NCBI RefSeq assembly: GCF_000236585.1
Contig: NC_017278.1
Coordinates: 2,170,001-2,234,000, forward strand
Direction of reading: 5' to 3'
DNA from: Thermus sp. CCB_US3_UF1
GTDB taxonomy: Bacteria; Deinococcota; Deinococci; Deinococcales; Thermaceae
Length of the DNA stretch: 64,000 bases
Shown: positions 18,649-27,136 of the stretch, piece by piece
How the letters are laid out: each line of letters starts with the position of its first letter
Position numbering within the stretch: position 1 is the first letter of the stretch
Notes under the pieces: generated by a model
The model's input: the letters and a program-made list of their open reading frames with translations, nothing else
What the model was told of the DNA's origin: nothing
Database searches by the model: none
Program-made: the position numbers and the translations under genes

Positions 18649-18654
18649 TAGAAT
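18649..18654 (+). promoter_or_regulatory. -10 box of uraA promoter
   Basis: TAGAAT, 9 bases before the ATG; nearly leaderless. Confidence 0.55.
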
Positions 18655-18663
18655 GGGCCCGGT

Positions 18664-19899
18664 ATGACGCCAAGACACCTTATCCTGGGCCTACAGCACA
18701 CGGTGGCCATGTTCGGGGCCACGGTGCTGGTCCCTCTCCTCACGGGCTTGAACCCCGCGGTGGCCCTCTTCACCGCCGGGCTTGGCACCCTGGTCTTCCA
18801 CCTGGTCACGGGGCGGGTGGTGCCCGTGTTCCTGGGCTCCAGCTTTGCCTTCATCGCCCCCATCCTGGCCGCCAAGGAGGCGGGCTTCTCCCTAGCCGCG
18901 GTGGGGGGCGGGATCGCGGCGGCGGGGCTGGTCTACGCCCTCTTCGCCCTCCTGGTGCGCCTCATCGGCTCGGAAAGGGTGCGCTGGGTCTTTCCCCCCG
19001 TGGTCACCGGCCCGGTCATCGTGGTCATCGGGCTTACCCTGGCCCCGGTGGCGGTGCAGATGGCCAGCAAGGACTGGCTCCTGGCCAGCTTCACCTTCCT
19101 GAGCGCCGTGGTGAGCGCCGTCTTCTTCCGGGGGCTTTTCCAGATGATCCCCGTCCTCCTGGGGGTGGGGGCGGGCTACCTCCTGGCCCTGGCCCTGGGC
19201 CGGGTGGACCTGAAGCCCTTGGCCGAAGCCCCCTGGTGGGGCCTGCCCGCCTTCACCCCGGCCACGCTGGAGTGGGGGGCCATCCTCCTCATCGCCCCAG
19301 TGGCCTTCGTCACGGTGATGGAGCACATCGGGGACATCCTTACCAACGGCCGGGTGGTGGGCAAGGACTTCTTCCAGAAGCCTGGCCTCCACCGCACCCT
19401 CCTGGGGGATGGCCTGGCCACCAGCCTGGCCGGGCTTCTGGGGGGCCCGGCCAACACCACTTACTCCGAGAACACCGGGGTCCTGGCGGTGACCAAGGTG
19501 TACGACCCCCTGGTGCTCCGCATCGCCGCAGTTTTCGCCATCCTGCTCTCCTTCTCCCCCAAGCTGGCGGCCCTTTTGCAAACCCTGCCCCAGGGGGTCT
19601 TGGGGGGGGTTTCCATGCTCCTTTTCGGCATGATCGCCTCCATCGGCATCCGCACCCTGGCCGAGGCGGAGATCGATTTCACCCATAGCCGGAACCTCAT
19701 CGTGGTGTCCGCCATCCTGGTCCTGGGCCTGGGCGGGGCGGTGGCCCAGCTGGGCACCCTCCAGGTGGCAGGGGCCAGCGTACCCCTCAAGGTGAGCGGC
19801 ATGGCCCTGGCGGCCCTGGTGGGGGTGGTCCTGAACCTTCTCCTGCCCCGGCAGCTAGAGCCCAAGGAGCTGGCTATGGAGGAGGAGCGCCTCCCCTAG
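18664..19899 (+). CDS. uraA: Uracil/xanthine permease, NCS2 family
   Basis: 411 residues with 12 to 14 hydrophobic segments. It starts [26 protein letters not shown], the NCS2 signature of uracil transporters, and has the substrate-site motifs [10 protein letters not shown] and [19 protein letters not shown], plus [18 protein letters not shown]. The family couples uracil uptake to protons across the inner membrane. The motifs place it nearer to UraA/PyrP than to xanthine carriers. No PyrR-type leader was recognised upstream. Its stop overlaps the convergent permease by 4 bp. Confidence 0.93.
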   Translation: MTPRHLILGLQHTVAMFGATVLVPLLTGLNPAVALFTAGLGTLVFHLVTGRVVPVFLGSSFAFIAPILAAKEAGFSLAAVGGGIAAAGLVYALFALLVRLIGSERVRWVFPPVVTGPVIVVIGLTLAPVAVQMASKDWLLASFTFLSAVVSAVFFRGLFQMIPVLLGVGAGYLLALALGRVDLKPLAEAPWWGLPAFTPATLEWGAILLIAPVAFVTVMEHIGDILTNGRVVGKDFFQKPGLHRTLLGDGLATSLAGLLGGPANTTYSENTGVLAVTKVYDPLVLRIAAVFAILLSFSPKLAALLQTLPQGVLGGVSMLLFGMIASIGIRTLAEAEIDFTHSRNLIVVSAILVLGLGGAVAQLGTLQVAGASVPLKVSGMALAALVGVVLNLLLPRQLEPKELAMEEERLP

Positions 19900-20993
19900 C
19901 CTTCCCGGTAGAGGCGGCTTCCCTTGTAGTAGTCCTCCAGGAGGACCTTCAGGAAGGCCGCAGCCGGCACCCCCAAAAGGGCCCCCCATAGGCCCATGAG
20001 GCTTGCCCCCACCAGGATGGCGGCGATGGCCGTCACCGGGTGGAGCCGGGTGGCCCGGCCCACGATGAGGGGGCCCAGGAGGTTGCCTTCGATCTGGTTG
20101 GCCAGCCAGAGGACGAGGAGGGCCAGAACGACCTTCAGCCACCCCCCCGTGGCCGCCAGGAGGAGGGCCGGCACCCCGGAGACGATCACCCCCACGAAGG
20201 GGATGAGGTTGAAGACCCCGGCCAGGAAGCCCAGGCTGGCCGCCAGGGGCACCCCCACCAGGGAAAGCCCCACCCCCACCAGAAGGCCCACCAGAAAGGC
20301 CACCAGGAGCTGGCCCCGCACGTACCCGCCCACGCTCCGGTCCAGCTTGGCCGCCAGCTCGGCCACCAGGGGCTGGTAGGGCTCGGGGAAGAGCAAAAGG
20401 GCGGCCCGCCCCAGGCGGGGAAGATCGTAGAGGAAGTAGATGGAAAGGGTAAGGGCGGTGAGGAGCTGGAAGACCCCGCCCAGCAAGGAGGTGAAAAAGC
20501 CCAGGAGGTTCCCTCCCTGGGCCAGAAGGCCCTGGAACCAGCGCAGCAGGGTGTCCAAAAAACCCTGCAAGAGGCTTTGCAGGTTGCGGCTGGCCTCGGC
20601 CAGGACGGGCTCTAGGCCCTCGGGGATGGGCACAGCCTGCACCCGGTCGGGAAGGGCCAGGAGCCAGGCCACCAGGGGGTCCAGGAGGCGGGGAAGCTCC
20701 CGGGCCAGCTGGGAGAGCTCCCGCACCGTCTGGGCGGTGAGGAAGGAGGCCAGCCCCAGGAAAAGCCCCAGGAAGAGGTAAACGAGGCCCACCCCTAAGG
20801 CCCGGGGTAGCCTTCGCCTTTCCAGGAAGCGCACCACGGGGTGGGCCAGGTAGGCGAAGGCGAAGGCGGTGAGGAGGACGGAAAGGGCTGGCCAGGCCCG
20901 CTGGAGGAGGCGGTAGAGGAGGAAGAGGAGGAGGAGGTAGACGGCCACCCGCAGGTAGGGGTTCTCCCAAACCCGGGCGAAGGCCTCGCGCAT
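19896..20993 (-). CDS. AI-2E family permease (PerM/YdiK type)
   Basis: 365 residues, seven or eight membrane segments, with the family pattern of two N-terminal helices, a long amphipathic middle part (about 85-190) and a C-terminal bundle with [18 protein letters not shown] and [11 protein letters not shown]. These proteins are widespread exporters or antiporters. Few are shown to move AI-2 and some exchange Na+/H+, so no substrate is assigned. The ATG lies 6 bases after TAGAAT. Confidence 0.88.
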   Translation of the reverse strand: MREAFARVWENPYLRVAVYLLLLFLLYRLLQRAWPALSVLLTAFAFAYLAHPVVRFLERRRLPRALGVGLVYLFLGLFLGLASFLTAQTVRELSQLARELPRLLDPLVAWLLALPDRVQAVPIPEGLEPVLAEASRNLQSLLQGFLDTLLRWFQGLLAQGGNLLGFFTSLLGGVFQLLTALTLSIYFLYDLPRLGRAALLLFPEPYQPLVAELAAKLDRSVGGYVRGQLLVAFLVGLLVGVGLSLVGVPLAASLGFLAGVFNLIPFVGVIVSGVPALLLAATGGWLKVVLALLVLWLANQIEGNLLGPLIVGRATRLHPVTAIAAILVGASLMGLWGALLGVPAAAFLKVLLEDYYKGSRLYREG

Positions 20994-20997
20994 GGGG

Positions 20998-21693
20998 CTA
21001 TTCTAAGCGGAAGAAGGCCTTGGCCTGGCGGAGGACTTCCTCTGGGGGAAGCCCCTGGAAGAGGAAGCGGCCCCGGTCGGGCTCCCCCTCCCAGACCTCA
21101 AAGAGGAGGCGGGGGGCACCCCCTTGGAGGCCGGTGTTCCCCAGGTAGCCCAAGGGGTCCCCCCGGTGGACCCGCTGCCCCACCCTTAGGCCCCGGTAGG
21201 GGGCCTGGAGGTGGGCGTAGACCGTGGTGCGGCCATCGGGGTGGCGGAGCCAGACCTCGAGGCCCCGCAAGGCATCCATATCCTCCGGGCCCGCCCCTTG
21301 CCGCACCCGCTCCAAGAGGGCCCGGTAGGCCTCCGGGGTGGGTTCTTGGTAGTCCGCCTCCACCCGCACCACCTCCCCGGCCATGGCCGCCACCACCCCC
21401 ATCCCCTGGACCACGGGGACGCAGGCATCCCCTTGCTGGAAGACGAAGCCGGCGCTCACCCCCTTGCGGTAGGGGCGGGGGGCGTTGGGAAGGTGCTCGG
21501 GACGGGTGGGCAGGCAGGCCCCAGGGAGGGGCAGGAGGTAGCCCTCCGGGACCTTCTGGGCCTTCTGGGCTAGGGCCGCCACCTCCTGGCGCAAGGCCCA
21601 AAGCTGCCGCCCCCGGGAGGCGAAGCCCAGGGTGACCACCAGGGCGTAAAGGCCCAGGGCCAGAAGCAGGTAATGCCCCGGCTTCCAGACCAT
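20998..21693 (-). CDS. M23-type peptidase domain protein, membrane-anchored
   Basis: 231 residues. One N-terminal membrane helix (HYLLLALGLYALVVTLGFA), a short coiled region, then a LytM/M23-like beta domain with GEVVRVEADYQEPTPE, GLEVWLRHPDGRTTVYAHL and LRVGQRVHRGDPLGYLGNTG. The HxH pair is reduced: YAHL is kept, but the usual H(x)nD at the domain start is not obvious. It may therefore be a peptidoglycan-binding or regulatory variant, EnvC/NlpD-like, rather than an active hydrolase. TAGCAT 6 bases before the ATG marks the start. Confidence 0.8.
   Translation of the reverse strand: MVWKPGHYLLLALGLYALVVTLGFASRGRQLWALRQEVAALAQKAQKVPEGYLLPLPGACLPTRPEHLPNAPRPYRKGVSAGFVFQQGDACVPVVQGMGVVAAMAGEVVRVEADYQEPTPEAYRALLERVRQGAGPEDMDALRGLEVWLRHPDGRTTVYAHLQAPYRGLRVGQRVHRGDPLGYLGNTGLQGGAPRLLFEVWEGEPDRGRFLFQGLPPEEVLRQAKAFFRLE
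21000..21005 (-). promoter_or_regulatory. -10 box of leaderless AI-2E permease promoter
   Basis: TAGAAT, 6 bases before the ATG. Its final T begins the TAG stop of the upstream M23 gene. Confidence 0.65.
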
Positions 21694-21699
21694 GGGCCC

Positions 21700-21705
21700 A
21701 TGCTA
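21700..21705 (-). promoter_or_regulatory. -10 box of leaderless M23 gene promoter
   Basis: TAGCAT, 6 bases before the ATG, placed directly after the rpmB terminator. Confidence 0.65.
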
Positions 21706-21706
21706 C

Positions 21707-21730
21707 AAAAAGCCCCCCGGTCTGGGGGGC
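21707..21730 (-). terminator. Rho-independent terminator of rpmB
   Basis: GCCCCCC paired with GGGGGGC, a 5-base loop, then TTTTTG on the minus strand, 20 bp past the rpmB stop. Confidence 0.92.
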
Positions 21731-21749
21731 CCAGGGGAGCCAAGGAAGC

Positions 21750-22046
21750 CTAGAGGAGCTTCAGGAGGCGCTCCTTGATCTCCTTGGCGCTCAGGCCTTC
21801 CAGCTTCAGGCCCTTGGCCCTTTCCAGGAGCTCGTACACCTTGGGGATGTGGCTGGTGGCCACCCGGAAGGTGATCTCCTGGCCCGCCACCCGCACCCGC
21901 ACCTTCTGCAGGTTGGGGTACTGGCGGCGCTTGGAGATGCCGGTGGTCTTCCGCCCCACACCCCCTTCCCGCTTGGCCTTACCCCGCCTTTGGATGCTGT
22001 TGGCCACGATGGGCCGCTTCCCGCTGATCTCGCACACCTTGGACAT
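21750..22046 (-). CDS. rpmB: 50S ribosomal protein L28
   Basis: 98 residues, the long form usual in Thermus. The start [20 protein letters not shown] is characteristic, followed by NLQKVRVRV and a C-terminal helix ending LLKLL. L28 binds near the exit site of the large subunit. The ATG is preceded by GGGAGGG, so unlike most neighbours it uses a Shine-Dalgarno leader of about 28 bases. It is monocistronic, with its own promoter and strong terminator. Confidence 0.97.
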   Translation of the reverse strand: MSKVCEISGKRPIVANSIQRRGKAKREGGVGRKTTGISKRRQYPNLQKVRVRVAGQEITFRVATSHIPKVYELLERAKGLKLEGLSAKEIKERLLKLL

Positions 22047-22080
22047 CGCACCCTCCCGTGCCCGAAGGCAAACCCTATGG

Positions 22081-22086
22081 AGTATA
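22081..22086 (-). promoter_or_regulatory. -10 box of rpmB promoter
   Basis: TATACT on the minus strand, about 35 bases before the ATG; no clear -35 hexamer. Confidence 0.5.
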
Positions 22087-22106
22087 GCACAAGGGGGAGC
22101 ATCCGG

Positions 22107-22112
22107 TAGACT
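22107..22112 (+). promoter_or_regulatory. -10 box of leaderless lspA promoter
   Basis: TAGACT, 7 bases before the ATG, divergent from rpmB. Confidence 0.6.
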
Positions 22113-22119
22113 CTTGGGG

Positions 22120-22566
22120 ATGCCCGTGGTGCTCGTTCCCCTGCTTTTGGCCCTGGACCAGATCCTCAAGCTCTGGGCCCTGGAAAACCTCTCCCCGGTG
22201 CCTAGGCCCCTGGTGGAGGGCCTCCTCTACCTGACCCTGGTGCGGAACACCGGGGCGGGGTTTGGGCTCTTAGGGGGTCAGGCCTTCCTCTTGGGCTGGC
22301 TCAGCCTCCTGGTGGGGACGGTCCTCCTCTACCTCCTGGCCCAGAAGCGCTACCCCACCGGCAAGGCCTTGGCCCTCTCCCTTCTGGCGGCGGGCGCCCT
22401 GGGCAACGGGATCGACCGCCTGGGACGGGGCTGGGTGGTGGACTACCTGGACCTGGGCACCTCCATCCCCCTCATCGCCCACTTCCCCGTCTTCAACCTG
22501 GCGGACGTGTGCGTGACCCTGGGGGCTGCCCTCCTCCTCCTTGCCCCCCGGGGAAGGCGGTACTAA
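22120..22566 (+). CDS. lspA: Lipoprotein signal peptidase (signal peptidase II)
   Basis: 148 residues with four membrane helices. It cleaves prolipoprotein signal peptides after lipidation, so it is needed for the two large lipoproteins in this window. Family motifs: [10 protein letters not shown] near the N-terminus, [15 protein letters not shown] (Asn96, Asp99), VVDYL with catalytic Asp108, and FNLADV with catalytic Asp129. The start follows a TAGACT box; an in-frame upstream extension covers the rpmB region and is rejected. Confidence 0.96.
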   Translation: MPVVLVPLLLALDQILKLWALENLSPVPRPLVEGLLYLTLVRNTGAGFGLLGGQAFLLGWLSLLVGTVLLYLLAQKRYPTGKALALSLLAAGALGNGIDRLGRGWVVDYLDLGTSIPLIAHFPVFNLADVCVTLGAALLLLAPRGRRY

Positions 22567-22569
22567 GCC

Positions 22570-23733
22570 CTAGACCTGGGCGCGGCTCAGGGCCTCGGCG
22601 AAGCGCTCCAGGGCCTTTTGCAGCTGGGCCTCGCTGGTGGCGTAGGAGAGGCGTACGTGCCCGTAGGCGGCGAAATCCGTGCCCGGGACCACCGCCACCC
22701 CCGCCTCCAGGAGGCGCTCGGCGGCCCGGATCTCGTCCGGGGCGAAGGGGGAGGTGTCCAGGAGGACGTAGAAGGCCCCGCTGGGGCGGACGGCCTTGAG
22801 CCCCAAGGAGGCCAAACCGGAAAGGAGGAGGTCCCGCCGCCTGCGGTAGGCCTCCCGGGCCATGGCGATGAAGGCCTGGCTGGACTCCCGGTTGGTGAGG
22901 GCCTCGAGGGTGGCCCACTGGGCGATGGTGTCCGGGCTGGTGGTGGACTGGCTGGAAACGTTGGCCATGGCCTGGATGACCGCCTTGGGCCCGCAGGCGT
23001 AGCCGATGCGCCAGCCGGTCATGGCGAAGGCCTTGGCGGCCCCGTTCACGGTGATGGTGTGCTCCGGGGCCAAGGTGCCCGGGGAGAAGTGTTCCCCCTC
23101 GTAGATCAGGTGCTCGTAGATCTCGTCGGAGACCAGGTAGAAATCGTGCTCCAGGGCCAGCCGGGCCAGGGCCTCCAGAACCTCCTTGGGGTAGACGGCC
23201 CCCGTGGGGTTGTTGGGGGAGTTGACCACCAGGGCCTTGGTGCGGGGGGTGATGGCCCTTTGCACCCGCTCGGGATCGGGGATGAAACCCTCCTCGGGAC
23301 GGGTTTCCACCTCCACCGGCACCCCGCCGGCAAAGCGCACCATCTCCGGGTAGCTCACCCAGTAGGGGGCCAGGACGATGACCTCGTCCCCAGGGTCCAG
23401 GATGGCCTGGAAAAGGTTGAACAGGGCCTGCTTCCCCCCCACGGTGACCAGGGTTTCCTCGGGCTTCACCCCTAGGCCGTTTTCCCGGCGGAACTTCTCC
23501 GCCAAGGCCTCGCGGAGCTCGGGGATGCCCGCAGGGGGGGCGTACTTGGTCTTCCCCGCCAGGAGGGCCCGCCGGGCCGCCTCCTTCACGTGCTCCGGGG
23601 TGTCAAAGTCCGGCTCCCCGGCGGTAAGGGCCACCAGGTCCACCCCCTGGCGCCGGAGCTCCAGGGCGCGGGCGTTCACCGCCACCGTGGCCGAGGGCTT
23701 CATGGCCTGGACCCGTTGGGAAAGGCCGCGCAT
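22570..23733 (-). CDS. aspC: Aspartate aminotransferase, class I (subgroup Ib)
   Basis: 387 residues. PLP enzyme interconverting aspartate and 2-oxoglutarate with oxaloacetate and glutamate. The start LSQRVQAMKPSATVAVNARA and TAGEPDFDTPEHV are typical of the bacterial/thermophile Ib group, whose Thermus member also accepts arogenate-type substrates. SPNNPTG (172-178), Asp203 and the PLP Lys234 in GAAKAFAMTGWR are in place. An ATG 6 bases after TATACT fixes the start; a longer open frame upstream is a shadow. Confidence 0.95.
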   Translation of the reverse strand: MRGLSQRVQAMKPSATVAVNARALELRRQGVDLVALTAGEPDFDTPEHVKEAARRALLAGKTKYAPPAGIPELREALAEKFRRENGLGVKPEETLVTVGGKQALFNLFQAILDPGDEVIVLAPYWVSYPEMVRFAGGVPVEVETRPEEGFIPDPERVQRAITPRTKALVVNSPNNPTGAVYPKEVLEALARLALEHDFYLVSDEIYEHLIYEGEHFSPGTLAPEHTITVNGAAKAFAMTGWRIGYACGPKAVIQAMANVSSQSTTSPDTIAQWATLEALTNRESSQAFIAMAREAYRRRRDLLLSGLASLGLKAVRPSGAFYVLLDTSPFAPDEIRAAERLLEAGVAVVPGTDFAAYGHVRLSYATSEAQLQKALERFAEALSRAQV

Positions 23734-23739
23734 GGCATA

Positions 23740-23745
23740 AGTATA
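23740..23745 (-). promoter_or_regulatory. -10 box of leaderless aspC promoter
   Basis: TATACT, 6 bases before the ATG. Confidence 0.7.
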
Positions 23746-23789
23746 CGGGAAGGGCGAGAACGGGCACCGGGCAGGGGAGCGGTCCCCGG

Positions 23790-24710
23790 CTACGAAGCCC
23801 CTGCGGGGCGCAAGAGGGGCTCCGCCCCCCGGGCCGCAGCCCGGCCCCCCACCACCTTGAGGCCCAGGGGCCGCACCTCCGCCCGGTACAGGGCCGCCTC
23901 GGGGAGGAGTTCCCCGTCGGCGTGGGCCGGCACGGGGTGGGGAAAGGCCACCTTCACCTCCCGCCCGGCGTAGGCCACCACCTGGGGGTGGGAGAGGTGC
24001 CGGCCCAGGAGGAGGCGGGGCAGGATGAGGACCACCCCGGGCCGGGTGAAGGCGCGGGCCAGGACCACGGAGAGGAGGCCGTCCCGGGGATCGGCCATGG
24101 GGGCGATGGGGATGCCCCCCCCGTAGGCGGGCCCGTTCATGGCCGCCAGGAGGAGGAGGGGCCCCCGGTGGACCTCCTCCCCGTCCACCCACACCCGCCC
24201 CTCGGGGAGGCGCAGGTCCTTGAGGACGCCGAAGAGGGCGTAAAGGTAGCGGGGCATGCCCCGCAGGAAAGGGGGGGCGGCGAAGGCCTTCTTGGCCACC
24301 AGGGCATCAAAGCCAACGCCCAAGGAGGCCCCGAAGGGCTCCCCGTTCACCAGGCCCAGGTCAATGGCCTCCTCCGGGGCGAGGAGGGCCCGTTCCAGGG
24401 CCTCCGGCCAGGGAAGCCCCCTAAGGCCCAGCATGCGGGCGAAATCGTTGCCGCTGCCGATGGGCACCACCCCCAGGACCTTGTCCGTGCCCGCCAGGCC
24501 CTTTAGGACCTCGTGCACCGTGCCGTCCCCGCCCACGGCCACCACCCGGGCCCCCTCGGGGGCGCTTTGGGCCAGCTCCGTGGCGTGGCCTGGGCCCTCG
24601 GTGAGGAAGGCCCGGGCCCCCTTCTTCCGCGCCGCCTGGAGGATGGCCCCCGAGAGCCGGCCCACCTTGCCGCGGCCCGCCGCCGGGTTCACGATCACCC
24701 ACCTTTCCAC
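23790..24710 (-). CDS. Diacylglycerol kinase-family lipid kinase (YegS/DagK type)
   Basis: 306 residues with a GTG start. The N-terminal catalytic domain has IVNPAAGRGK, then VVAVGGDGTVHEVLKGL with the ATP-binding GGDGT, and IPLGSGND-like PIGSGNDFAR. The C-terminal beta-sandwich has GASLGVGFDALVAKKA, AMNGPAYGGGIPIAP and HADGELLP. Soluble members of this family phosphorylate diacylglycerol or related lipids at the membrane. The lipid substrate cannot be told from sequence. The start is 6 bases after TAGAAT, part of a shared divergent promoter. Confidence 0.92.
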   Translation of the reverse strand: MERWVIVNPAAGRGKVGRLSGAILQAARKKGARAFLTEGPGHATELAQSAPEGARVVAVGGDGTVHEVLKGLAGTDKVLGVVPIGSGNDFARMLGLRGLPWPEALERALLAPEEAIDLGLVNGEPFGASLGVGFDALVAKKAFAAPPFLRGMPRYLYALFGVLKDLRLPEGRVWVDGEEVHRGPLLLLAAMNGPAYGGGIPIAPMADPRDGLLSVVLARAFTRPGVVLILPRLLLGRHLSHPQVVAYAGREVKVAFPHPVPAHADGELLPEAALYRAEVRPLGLKVVGGRAAARGAEPLLRPAGAS

Positions 24711-24715
24711 CCCCG

Positions 24716-24722
24716 TATTCTA
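24716..24722. promoter_or_regulatory. Shared bidirectional -10 element TATTCTA
   Basis: Plus strand: TATTCT (24716-24721), 6 bases before the ATG at 24728. Minus strand: TAGAAT (24722-24717), 6 bases before the GTG at 24710. One 7-bp block provides the -10 hexamer of two divergent leaderless genes whose start codons are only 17 bases apart. Confidence 0.7.
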
Positions 24723-24727
24723 GGGGC

Positions 24728-25366
24728 ATGGGCCTCCTGGGCCACTTCCTCAAGGGGCCCCACCCCAAGACCACCCTCCTCCTCACCCGCGCCGGACCGG
24801 TGGAAAACCCCGGGCACCGCCTCTACAGCCACCCGGGCCTACCCCTGGCCGAGGAGGGCCGGCAACGCCTTAGGGCCCTGGCGGGCCTCCTCAGGCGCTA
24901 CCCGGTGGCGGCGGTCTACGCCCCGGACAGCCTGGCCGAGGCCGAGGGGGGAAGGCTTCTGGCCGGGGCCCTGGGGGTCCCCTTGCGGCTACGCCCGGAG
25001 CTGCGGGAAAGGTCCTGGGGGCTTTGGGAGGGGCTTTCCTTCGCCGAGGTGGAGGCCCGGTTTCCCCAGGAGGTGGCGGCCTGGGTGGCGGACGAGGCGG
25101 GCTTTGCCCCTCCGGGGGGGGAGAGCGTGCGGGAGGCCTGGGCAAGGGGAAAGGAGGCGGTGCAGTCCCTCCTTAAGGCCCACCTGGGGCAGGCGGTCCT
25201 GGTGGTGGGGAACTGCACCCTGAACCGGGCCGCCCTCAGCCTGGCCCTGCCCCTACCCCCCGAGGAGGGCCTAAGGCTGGAACAGGACTACGCCCGGCTC
25301 ACGGTGCTGGACTTCTACGGGGGAGAAGGGGTGGTGAAGGCCCTGAACCTGGACCCTTGTCCCTAG
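24728..25366 (+). CDS. Histidine-phosphatase-fold protein lacking catalytic histidines
   Basis: 212 residues aligned by eye over the whole phosphoglycerate-mutase/histidine-phosphatase fold. The phosphohistidine motif RHG is RAG (Arg21-Ala22-Gly23). The second His (usually in SHGG or GHG) is Asn162 in VVGNCTLNRAAL. The SSDLxRA segment is APDSLAEAEG, losing its Arg, while ELRERSWGLWEGLS and PPGGES are well kept. The gene is not decayed: it is full length, in frame and has a good promoter. It should be a non-catalytic binding or regulatory relative. Partner and ligand unknown; it is divergently paired with a lipid kinase. Confidence 0.82.
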   Translation: MGLLGHFLKGPHPKTTLLLTRAGPVENPGHRLYSHPGLPLAEEGRQRLRALAGLLRRYPVAAVYAPDSLAEAEGGRLLAGALGVPLRLRPELRERSWGLWEGLSFAEVEARFPQEVAAWVADEAGFAPPGGESVREAWARGKEAVQSLLKAHLGQAVLVVGNCTLNRAALSLALPLPPEEGLRLEQDYARLTVLDFYGGEGVVKALNLDPCP

Positions 25367-25387
25367 CGGCGGGCGGGGCTTCCGGCG

Positions 25388-25393
25388 TACACT
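25388..25393 (+). promoter_or_regulatory. -10 box of leaderless GNAT gene promoter
   Basis: TACACT, 6 bases before the ATG at 25400. Confidence 0.65.
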
Positions 25394-25399
25394 TAGGGC

Positions 25400-26254
25400 A
25401 TGATCCGGCCCGTGGCCCGCAAGGACCTTCCGGGGCTTCTCAAGCTCCTCCGCCACATGGACGAGAGCCCCGCCCGCGGGGTCCTGGCCCCGGAGGCCCG
25501 GGACCTGGAAGGCCTGGCCGAGGAGCTGGAGGACGGGCTGGTCCTCCTGCGCGAGGGGGAGGTGGTGGGGTACGTGGGCCTCTACCCCTTCTGGGACGGG
25601 GCCGCCCTGGAAGGCCCCCTGGCCTACCAGGCGGAGGACCTGCCCCACCTCCTTCTGGCGGCGGAGGCCCGGGGGAAGGAGCTCTCGGTGGAAAGGCTTT
25701 ACGCCTTCCCCCGGGAGGAGAACCGCACCCTGCGCCGGGCCCTCGAGGCCGCCGACTTTGGCCTCCTCCACCTCACCTACTTCTTCGTCAAGAACCCGGA
25801 GGGCCTGGACTACCCGCCCCCCGAGGGGGTGGTGGTCCGGAAGGGCTTCCCCGGAGCCCAGGTCTACCGGGAGGTCTACCGGGAAAGCGAGGAGGGCTGG
25901 GCCCTCCGCCTCAAGTGGACGGACGAGGAACTGCTGGAACACTTCCAGGACCCCCAGGTCCACCTCCTGGTGGCCTACCGGGGGGAGGTCCCCGTGGGCA
26001 TGGCCGAGGTGGAGCTGGAAGGGGGGGAGGCCAGCGTGGCCTACATCGGGGTCATCCCCGAGGCCCGGGGCAAGGGCATTGGCCGGGCCCTCCTGGCCGA
26101 GGCCGCCCGCCTGGCCAAGGCCAAGGGGGCCCACCTCCTCCGGGTGCGGGCCCACGACCACGAGACCGGGGCCCTGGAACTCTACCGCGCCCTGGGCTTC
26201 AGCCTGGAGGAGGCGGTGGCCACCTACGCCAAGGAGCTCACGGCCAGGCGGTAG
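25400..26254 (+). CDS. GNAT acetyltransferase, probably two tandem domains
   Basis: 284 residues. The C-terminal half (about 145-284) is a clear GNAT domain with the acetyl-CoA loop in VIPEARGKGIGRALLAEAARL and the closing LYRALGFSLEEAVATYAKEL. The N-terminal half has similar secondary structure (VGYVGLYPFWDGAALEG, then VERLYAFPREENRTLRRALE) but a weak loop, so it is probably a degenerate copy. Substrate unknown. The 3' end overlaps the convergent HDAC-like gene by 31 bp. Confidence 0.88.
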   Translation: MIRPVARKDLPGLLKLLRHMDESPARGVLAPEARDLEGLAEELEDGLVLLREGEVVGYVGLYPFWDGAALEGPLAYQAEDLPHLLLAAEARGKELSVERLYAFPREENRTLRRALEAADFGLLHLTYFFVKNPEGLDYPPPEGVVVRKGFPGAQVYREVYRESEEGWALRLKWTDEELLEHFQDPQVHLLVAYRGEVPVGMAEVELEGGEASVAYIGVIPEARGKGIGRALLAEAARLAKAKGAHLLRVRAHDHETGALELYRALGFSLEEAVATYAKELTARR

Positions 26255-27108
26255 GTCTCCGCGTGGGCGGCCACGGTGAGGGCGGGGTCGCGGTTGTACC
26301 CTCCCCCCATGACCACCACCAGGGGCACCCCCAGGGCCTTCACGAAGCGGTAAACCCGCAGGTCCCGCGCCCTTACCCCCTCTGGGGAAAGGGCCAGGCG
26401 GCCAAACCGGTCCCCCCGGAGGACGTCCACCCCGGCGTTGTAGAAGACGAGCTCTGGCCGGAAGGCCTGGGCCACCTCCAGGGCTTCCTCGAGGGCCCGC
26501 AGGTAGGCCCCATCCTCGGTGCCGTCGGGGAGGCCCACGTCTAGGTCGCTCCGCTCCTTTTTCAGAGGATAGTTCCGCTCCCCGTGCAGGGAGAGGGTGA
26601 AGACCGTGGGGTCTTCCCCGAAGAAGACCGCGGTGCCGTTGCCCTGGTGGGCGTCCAGGTCCAGGACCAAGGCCCGGCCCCCAAACCCCCTCTTGGCCCG
26701 CAGCCAGGCCAGGGCCACGGCCACGTCGTTGAAGAGGCTGTACCCCTCGGCCCGGTCGGGGAAGGCGTGGTGGGTACCCCCGGAGAGGTTGAGGCCAAGG
26801 CCCGTGTCCAGGGCGTCCTCCGCCGCGGCCAGGGTGCCGCCGGCGGCGTGGAGGGCCCGCCGCAGGAGGGCCGGGTGGAAGGGAAGGCCCAGGCGCAAGG
26901 ACTCCTCCCGGGTGAGGCCCTGGGTGAAAAGCCGCTCCAGGTAAGCCCCCTGGTGGGCCAGGTAGAGGGCCTCCCGGGGCACCTCGGGGGCGGGCAGGAT
27001 GGGCAGGAGGCCCCGGAGGGCCTCCGCCACCCCCCGGTACTTGTAAAGGGGAAAGGGGTGGCCCGGGGGCAGGTCCAGGGGGAGGTGGGCGGTGGAATAG
27101 GCCCGCAC
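26224..27108 (-). CDS. Histone deacetylase-family amidohydrolase
   Basis: 294 residues from the GTG at 27108 (VRAYSTAHLPLDLPPGHPFP). These zinc enzymes remove acetyl groups from lysines or small amides; bacterial members include AcuC and acetylpolyamine hydrolases. Visible: LSGGTHHAFPDRAEGYSLFND with the active-site His pair, LDLDAHQGNGT with zinc ligands Asp and His, YNAGVDVLRGDRFG with the second Asp, and GGGYNRD near the end. The His usually following the DxH ligand is Gln. No ribosome site was found, so the start is moderately certain. An opposite-strand GNAT gene lies next to it. Confidence 0.9.
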   Translation of the reverse strand: MRAYSTAHLPLDLPPGHPFPLYKYRGVAEALRGLLPILPAPEVPREALYLAHQGAYLERLFTQGLTREESLRLGLPFHPALLRRALHAAGGTLAAAEDALDTGLGLNLSGGTHHAFPDRAEGYSLFNDVAVALAWLRAKRGFGGRALVLDLDAHQGNGTAVFFGEDPTVFTLSLHGERNYPLKKERSDLDVGLPDGTEDGAYLRALEEALEVAQAFRPELVFYNAGVDVLRGDRFGRLALSPEGVRARDLRVYRFVKALGVPLVVVMGGGYNRDPALTVAAHAETYRLAVSSLA

Positions 27109-27136
27109 GCTTCCATCATGCCCCCTTTCTGCCACA

